From assembly GCA_903813345.2 (NCBI GenBank), contig CAIIXF020000011.1, positions 19,515,754 through 19,579,753 of the forward strand: 64,000 bases of DNA, written 5' to 3'. Positions 57,782 through 64,000 of the stretch are shown piece after piece. Position 1 is the first letter of the stretch. Every line of letters begins with the position of its first letter. Origin of the DNA: Owenia fusiformis (Eukaryota > Annelida > Polychaeta > Sabellida > Oweniidae). The translations under genes were made by a program, and so were the position numbers. The notes below the pieces were generated by a model. The model did not search any database. It had not been told where the DNA came from and saw nothing but the letters and a program-made list of their open reading frames with translations.

Positions 57782-58969
57782 CTTCCATGATGATATTGCC
57801 CTTGATGTACATTTAATCGTTCAGCAGGTTTCGACATGCGGAACTAATTAAACCGTAATAAGATGGTATCGTTACAGAAATAATGTGATCAACGCATGCA
57901 TACATACCTTATGAATAAATACAAATCATCACATACCCCTGTAACCTCATCGATGTATAATTATGAAAATGTTGGGAGAAGGCTTTTTCTTATTTTAGAA
58001 AACTCTGTTCTGGTTCCGGTAACATCGAAATGGTAAATCCTTTCAGGAATAAACCGCCGTTAGCAACACTGAACGAAACAAGTTCATAAAACGAAACGAA
58101 CCCCGGTTATCCTATATATAAGTACAAAATATTGTAATACTGTAGGAGGCTTGCGATAAACATGATTAAGTTTCCTACTTTTTTTCCTGTTTTATTTTCA
58201 GAATTATGGTAAATTTCTGGCTAAAATGCTAAAGCTTTCAACATCTTTGGACAGACGCAAGCATGTGATACTGAATAATTAGATATTTTTCTTAACATGT
58301 TTAAATATATATTGTGCCAAAGTTTTCTCTCCCAGAAAGTCAGTGATTTCCCATTGTAATAACTCAGATGCGAGTAGGTAGTTACCAGTTTCACCACCAG
58401 GTGGCTCATCCAGGTCACATAGCATGACATAGTTATGCAAATTAAAATAATGTAAAAGAAAATATTATCTGTCCAATACAAGAAAACATATTTCACTTTT
58501 TGTGACTTTATATGTTGAATCTCCCCGTAGTAGCATTTACATTTTCCAAAACAAAAATTTTTCAAAATTGATCAACAATATTTGAAGCAATATTTCTTGA
58601 TGTACTTTTACATGTACATTTCAAATACTAGATAGTATGACATCATTTTGACTGAATGTTTAATGACGATCAAGTAAGTTTTTTTAACATTAGAGTAATG
58701 AGATCGAAAAAGCTGAAAAGTATTGATTTGAAAAAAATCAGATTTGGAGGTATCGAGATAAATCAGGTGTGAAGTATAGGTTAAAAGTACATTTACTTGC
58801 TCCAATATCGTGATAAAACACATGTGTTTAACCTTTCTCTCATTGAGTAAATGAAATATCATTGTAGAAAAATATGTTTTATAAAATAGCATAAACAAAA
58901 CTTCTGTTTAATTTTATTAAGAACATCATACATTTAAGAGCTAGGAATAAAACAACCATGCTTATACAT

Positions 58970-59185
58970 CAGTGTTCTCCCCAAAAAAAATTTTCAACTG
59001 GGTGCAAGATTTCAAGTCTAAAAAAATCAGCACTCGCTACGCTCACAATATCTCAGTGTAGGTGCTTACTTCACTCATTCTTTAAATCAGAAGTTGAAGT
59101 GCAGATGCCAACTGGGTGCCAACTGGGGGGCCTTTGGTTTCAAGTAGGGGGAGCCCCCGGTAAAAGTGACATGGGGAGATCACTG
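58970..59185. mobile_element. hAT-like MITE, 216 bp, TACAT duplication
   Basis: The ends CAGTGTTCTCCCCA and TGGGGAGATCACTG pair with one mismatch. TACAT lies directly outside both ends (58965-58969 and 59186-59190), a 5-bp duplication. The interior has CACTCGCTACGCTCAC and AACTGGGTGCCAACTGGG. A decayed relative is at 24836-25035, and a lone end (CCTGGGGAGAACACTT) at about 42355. Confidence 0.75.
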
Positions 59186-60461
59186 TACATGTAATCTTAT
59201 CACAATACATCACCACATTGAAGTTATTAAAATGTAACAATTGTTACAAAGCATGTATGCTGAGTAAAATACATGATCCCAGTTATAAACAATTGAGTGT
59301 ATTCCTAGGTACGTTTTTGCAAGCAGAAAACCATGAACAATTACCATAATTTAATATTTAGGCACAATTATTCAACACAATCACAATCTAGCACAATCAA
59401 TGACATCTATATTTCTTTGAGCTGAAATTACCAGTAATCAAATGCATCAATAATGTTGCTTTTTAAAGTTTTTATAAATAACAATAGAGTAAACTTGGGT
59501 GAATACACGCGCTGTTTGAATAAAGCAAAGATTCGTGTCATACTGGATGGTTATAATAAATATCAATATTGAAGAACAATTTCGTTTCGCTGACCAAGTT
59601 TACTTTGGCGACGCACAGACAGACATTGCCGGTTGAAATATTCGTCTCATAAATTGGTAAGAATAAGACTCATTTTACGATTAAAAATGATCATTTAACA
59701 CAATAATATTATGTGAAATCGCCTGATGAAATGTGGTTTTATATTATTGTTAAGTATCAGTGTCATATTAGCGAGGAAAAGTGGTTTCGATAGATCCACA
59801 ACTTGCATCAAAGGAAAGAATAGCATGGAGGTTAAACTCAATAATGGCCCCAAGAAAATTCCTAATAATAAAGAATGCCGTTATTGAGTTTAACGACGTT
59901 GAACTACATATGTACTTGCCTTATTTTTTGAAGACAAATGTGCGTCCATTCCATAGTCAGTAATAGTGATACTAGTGATAATAGTGAAGTTGGATCCAAA
60001 TGCTGTAAGAAACTCAGTCATTTTCTTCAGAAAATTTTCTCTTGCCCTTTGGGATTTCTATTTAAATTCCTGTGATGAACTGACAAAAGGTAGGTGGTGC
60101 TAGATAAGGCATCAGCCAAACTTAAATTATTATATATGGAGGGAAAACTTAAGAATAAAGCCAGATGAGAGAATAAATGGATTTTTTGATCGTCGGACAC
60201 TAAGGTTTTTAGACAGTAGTAAGTCATACAGTATACTGAGGACTGAGTTAGATCTTAAATAAGCCCCTGTTTTGATGTCTGACTAAAACAGCCAAAGAGA
60301 CGTCCAAAAATTAATGTAAGATTTTATCCATTTATGAAGTAACAGTAACAGTTTTTTGCCAACAAGACTACTTAAGTGGATTGAATGAAATATTGGTATA
60401 ATGTGATAAGTATTCCATTTTTATCTCAGAACCTTTTGAAAATACTTATTATAATTTGTAG

Positions 60462-60546
60462 GTTGGACATGAACCTCTACGCCCAACTCTCACCAAAACG
60501 CTGCTAGGAAAGGAAGTGCTTATGTACCCCAATGCCTTCAAATATG
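60462..60546 (+). CDS. MTCH2: MTCH2-like protein, exon 2
   Basis: This 85-nt exon runs between TTTGTAG and G|GTATGT, phase 0 to phase 1. It reads VGHEPLRPTLTKTLLGKEVL, then MYPNAFKY. The VGxEPLxPT segment directly after the first helix is characteristic of MTCH proteins. Confidence 0.92.
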
Positions 60547-61036
60547 GTATGTATTTTGTACTACATGTCACAATCTCTGATCCCAACTGTCAGATAATTG
60601 TACTATTATACATGTATAAATGTATATTGTATTTGTATTATTTTTACATTGTATTGTATTGACAGGTACAATATGTGACTATAGGTTGAAAACATTATTG
60701 CCACAATTAAACATATTGGCATTCAGTCTTGCCCAATAGGCAACTCATTTTACAAAGTAAATTGCCAAGAGTAATAATGGAATATGGAATCATCCACTGT
60801 CTGCCTGCCTGTCTGTCCTTCCATCTTCTGTCTGTCTGTTAACAAGTTTTGTCATTCGTCAGAACTTATGCCTAGGTCCATTCTGGTAACTCATTCCTTT
60901 GACTTTGGCTTGTTTTTTTAGAAATCAGCTTTTTTGTTATTGAAATAAATCATTCTCAATGAGTGTAGGGAATCACCACATGAGCCCACTAAATGGTGTC
61001 ATTAAGTGTATAATTTCAATCACTATTTTATTTCAG
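60547..61036 (+). other. MTCH2-like intron 2
   Basis: This 490-nt intron includes a TGTCTGCCTGCCTGTCTGTC simple repeat near 60800. I see nothing else. Confidence 0.6.
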
Positions 61037-61143
61037 TGAACGAGATTCGTCGCCAAGATGGCTTCTTTGGTTTGTACCGTGGTCTCACAGCCAAGATTGC
61101 TGGTTCCGTAGTCGGGAACTTTGTATCTGTCACTATACAACAG
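61037..61143 (+). CDS. MTCH2: MTCH2-like protein, exon 3
   Basis: This 107-nt exon runs between TATTTCAG and CAG|GTACCC, phase 1 to phase 0. It reads VNEIRRQDGFFGLYRGLTAK, then IAGSVVGNFVSVTIQQ. The DG-x-x-GLY-x-GL-x-x-x motif is the carrier-fold helix-loop signature, and the helix after it is the second membrane segment. Confidence 0.93.
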
Positions 61144-61695
61144 GTACCCCCATCTATCTACTTTGCCAATCAATAAAACCAGGGAACTTAAAGGTGCAAC
61201 AATAAGTGCAGAGGGGCCATTAAACGTTCATGGACCAGTGTCAAAATATATTTAAGTTTGGATATTTCATTCAAGACTAACATATATTTTTGTTATCTAA
61301 AAAGAAACCAAACAAGGAACTGAATTTTCTCTTCTTAATGCTGAAATTTATAGTTTATCCATACATTTTAAGAAAATAGGTAGGTCAAAGAAGATTTTAA
61401 GCCAAATGTTGCACTGATAGCTCAGAAAAGTAAAATTTTTTGAATATTTTCTTTACAGTCCTTGTTGCCCCTTTAAGCACCCATGAATTACTTGGGTAAA
61501 TTATATCTTATACTTCATGCATACTGTGCATTATGTGCACATTTGTTTATCCCCATCTTAATTCTTGCATTAAGTCAGAATTATATACCTGTCCCCGATA
61601 GGTGAGGCATATGGAAGGGGTGGGGGTGGGGTATTTGGGGATGTTCTTAAAAGCTTGACTGATACAAACAAGCCTCATATTTATTTATATTTCAG

Positions 61696-61788
61696 AAATT
61701 TTTTGCCAAAGTGGAAGCTGATGATATAGCTGAGGAAATAGAAGAGGATGAAGACCCTCTTAAGACTGTTAAGAAATTCTGCGTTGAG
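61696..61788 (+). CDS. MTCH2: MTCH2-like protein, exon 4
   Basis: This 93-nt exon runs between TATTTCAG and GAG|GTAGTT, phase 0 to phase 0. It reads KFFAKVEADDIAEEIEEDED, then PLKTVKKFCVE. This acidic loop precedes the second carrier-like repeat, and is in the same place as the acidic spacer of vertebrate MTCH2. Confidence 0.9.
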
Positions 61789-63699
61789 GTAGTTTTACTT
61801 ATTTATTTCAAAATGACCTCTGTTCACACATAGCCATACTTTGAATATAATATAAGTCATGTTCTATTTAATGTGGAATAAATATATTCTAAGTTATGAT
61901 CCAAGTAAAATACTGTAAATATTGTTCTAGAGAAAATCTATATCAGGCATTGTAACATTTTGATTCAAAGACATGATGTTGTGAGAGAGTTTTCAACAGA
62001 AAATTTTAACTTATAGTATTACGTTTAAAGGCCAGGATCCTGAGTTGGGGTGATATTGAAATTATCCTATAAGCAGAGCTTCAGTTAATGAGGCAGTCCT
62101 TATATGGCATATAAATTCAACAACAAACATAATGAGGCAAAGTATGTGTCAATTTTGTGGACTTTTAATGCAACATTAGCAGAACAGCTCTTCAGATTAG
62201 TCACATTTGCTTGAAATCTAAAATTAATTTCAATAATATGCTATTTTTGAATCAATGATTCACCATGTAGCTGGACATAAGGAAAGGGCAATGTAGTAAA
62301 TAGGTTTGATCAAGTTCAATGTCATTTCCAGATGTGGGATTAATCAACATGTTTGAATGAAGAGGAACCTATGTAAAACCTATACTAACTAAAACTTTCG
62401 TAGGCTTGATATGGAGTCTTTAGATGCTCTTATGAAAGTCACATCCATCCATATGGATCCATCCTGATTTGACCCATAATGACCCCCTGTTTCAGCCTAA
62501 TAGATACTTTCTTGTCCAACTTCAATGAAGGAAATCTCCAATAAATCATAGCCCCACCCATGGGCTGTCAATCTAGTTGAAAGCCCATGCCCCACCCCAT
62601 GATTTTTATTTTTGTATTTGTAATCATAAAAATGATGTGATGATGAAAAATACCCCGATTAAGTCTGTATTTCTAGTAGATCTACATCATTTGATGCACC
62701 AGGTCCAAACCTATAAACTTTGCGTTTGAAGACAAAATAAAAATAAGTTTTGGAATCTCACAATTTTGATGGATCAGTGTCCTAATTAGTGCATATATTG
62801 GGCATAACTCATAAAAAGGATTCATATAATAGTTCAGAGAATTAAATTCCAAATAAACATGGATATTTTAGTTCCAGAAAGTGGTGAGTTTTTACATATA
62901 ACATATTAATGTTATTAGTTCTGTTTACATCCAGATTATATTTATTTACATCATGTGAACAGTTGGCTGTTTCTGATTGGTTGATATCTTGGTTTTAAAT
63001 TTTGAAATTTAAATCCTAATTATTAGATAACTAAGATATATTTTTGTAAAATGAAGTTACATATATCTGAACATATATCTATTTATGTTCATAAATAACA
63101 CTTGTGACAAATATTAATATAACAATATAAAACAGTTAATGTTTGGAGGAGCAACACATTTCTCTGAACATTTGAATTTAAAATCGACGTAATGAGCAAA
63201 ATCCTAACTGCCAAAGTAATTTTATACTTAAGGTGGCACTTTAAATGTGTGATGCGGTGATATCCAAGTGGAATATTTATTCTGTGTAAAACAGCGTAAA
63301 TATACAGAATGTATCGTCTCATGGTCCAATCAGATCCTTAAAATCTCATCATTGAATAATGAAATAATTGCAGGCTTTTTATGTCGCCACCAATAGTAGT
63401 GGCATATTGTTATGGTCTCCATTGTGACCGCAGTTGGTGTTTGGCATGTTAATGTCTTGTTCATATCAGTGTAGAATGGCTTGTTTGTTTGTGACAATTC
63501 TGTTGATTTTAACTACAGGAAGGTCCCCATGTAGATTATTTCTATTTTATTTTGCTGATTTCACTCAATTTCTTATTTTCAGAATGAACTATGGAATATT
63601 CTTTAATTTCCATTTAATTTGGAATGTGATTATACTGTATTGTGTATATTTGTTGTCAAGAATTCATGTCATTTTTACACATTATACATATTTTTGCAG
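61789..63699 (+). other. MTCH2-like intron 4
   Basis: This 1.9-kb intron is AT-rich and contains dispersed repeat A at 63380-63461. I see no other structure. Confidence 0.6.
63380..63461 (+). repeat. Dispersed repeat family A, copy 3
   Basis: TATGTCGCCACC then GTGGCATATTGTTATGGTCTC, GCAGTTGGTGTTTGGC and TGTTAATGTCTTGTTC: the same block order as copies at 82 and 21985, shortened in the middle. Confidence 0.6.
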
Positions 63700-63757
63700 A
63701 CTTCCCAGGAAATGGTGTGTAGGTGTGCAGGAGTGATAGCCAGCCAGCCCTTCCATG
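63700..63757 (+). CDS. MTCH2: MTCH2-like protein, exon 5 (gene continues beyond the window)
   Basis: This 58-nt exon runs between TTTTTGCAG and ATG|GTGAGA, phase 0 to phase 1. It reads TSQEMVCRCAGVIASQPFH. T-x-x-EM-x-x-R followed by a helix ending in PFH matches the start of the second repeat in MTCH2 (HPFHV in vertebrates). The remaining C-terminal exons lie outside the window. Confidence 0.92.
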
Positions 63758-64000
63758 GTGAGATTTCTGATCTAATCATAACTCTCGAATCCCCAATGGT
63801 TTAAGAATCAAGAATAAAAACCATCCAATATATTCTATTTATTATCCTGATGAAGTTGACTTTTTTTTTCGCAAGTTAGCACCAGATTTTTCTTGGTCAA
63901 GTCTTCTCAAAAACATAATATTCAATAATTATGATAGCTTTGGATTTTCAGTAATTGTTTCAGAATTTAACAAAATATGATGCATTTTATTAAAGTCCCT

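Larger units (their letters stand above)
57299..60461 (+). other. First intron of MTCH2-like gene
   Basis: This 3.2-kb intron runs GTAAGT to TTTGTAG. It contains a GTTAGACCTAGCC-type hairpin (57720-57781) and the hAT-like MITE at 58970-59185. A short frame at 59781-59963 has no recognisable features. Confidence 0.6.

Noticed and set aside
59781-59963. 60-codon frame in the first MTCH2-like intron
   Set aside because: It has no splice sites in phase with the flanking exons and no recognisable domain.

Overview
The window is nuclear DNA from an animal, most likely a marine invertebrate. It is AT-rich, with long introns bounded by GT-AG sites and many short palindromic transposon remnants. The two recognisable host genes belong to animal families. 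I cannot place the phylum from the sequence. There are no bacterial-style operons, ribosome binding sites or CRISPR arrays.

Layout. Positions 1-8016 hold no exon I can support; they carry MITE-type elements, including a pogo-like pair, a hAT-like element and a piggyBac-like element with TTAA ends. From 8017 to about 35994 (+) runs a MAP7/ensconsin-type microtubule-associated protein gene. I can assemble thirteen exons with consistent phase, giving 3,579 nt in frame including a stop. Its first exon(s) are not visible. Its introns hold a 4.2-kb foldback element (13884-18070), a Crypton-like remnant (28510-29028), a tRNA-derived SINE and several hairpin MITEs. Convergent to it on the minus strand (39119-37539) is a two-exon gene for a small secreted or type I membrane protein of unknown function. 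Between them is a 719-bp TA-flanked palindromic MITE.

From 39120 to 46685 I see no gene, only minisatellites, a SINE copy and hairpin elements. At 46686-56149 a complete, young LTR retroelement is inserted on the minus strand. It has two 3,123-bp LTRs, each with a 91-bp minisatellite of about 16 units, a tRNA-Leu-type primer binding site, a polypurine tract, a 4-bp target duplication and one intact gag-protease ORF of 894 codons. It has no reverse transcriptase or integrase, so it must depend on enzymes supplied by another element.

From 57203 (+) to beyond the end of the window is a mitochondrial carrier homolog 2 (MTCH2)-type gene. Five exons are visible, and an E2F-like site lies about 45 bp before the start codon. 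MAP7 proteins recruit kinesin-1 to microtubules, while MTCH2 sits in the mitochondrial outer membrane; I see no functional link between these neighbours. The most unusual items are the gag-pro-only retroelement with very large minisatellite LTRs, and the foldback element whose arms each carry a TATA box followed by a start codon and a splice donor.
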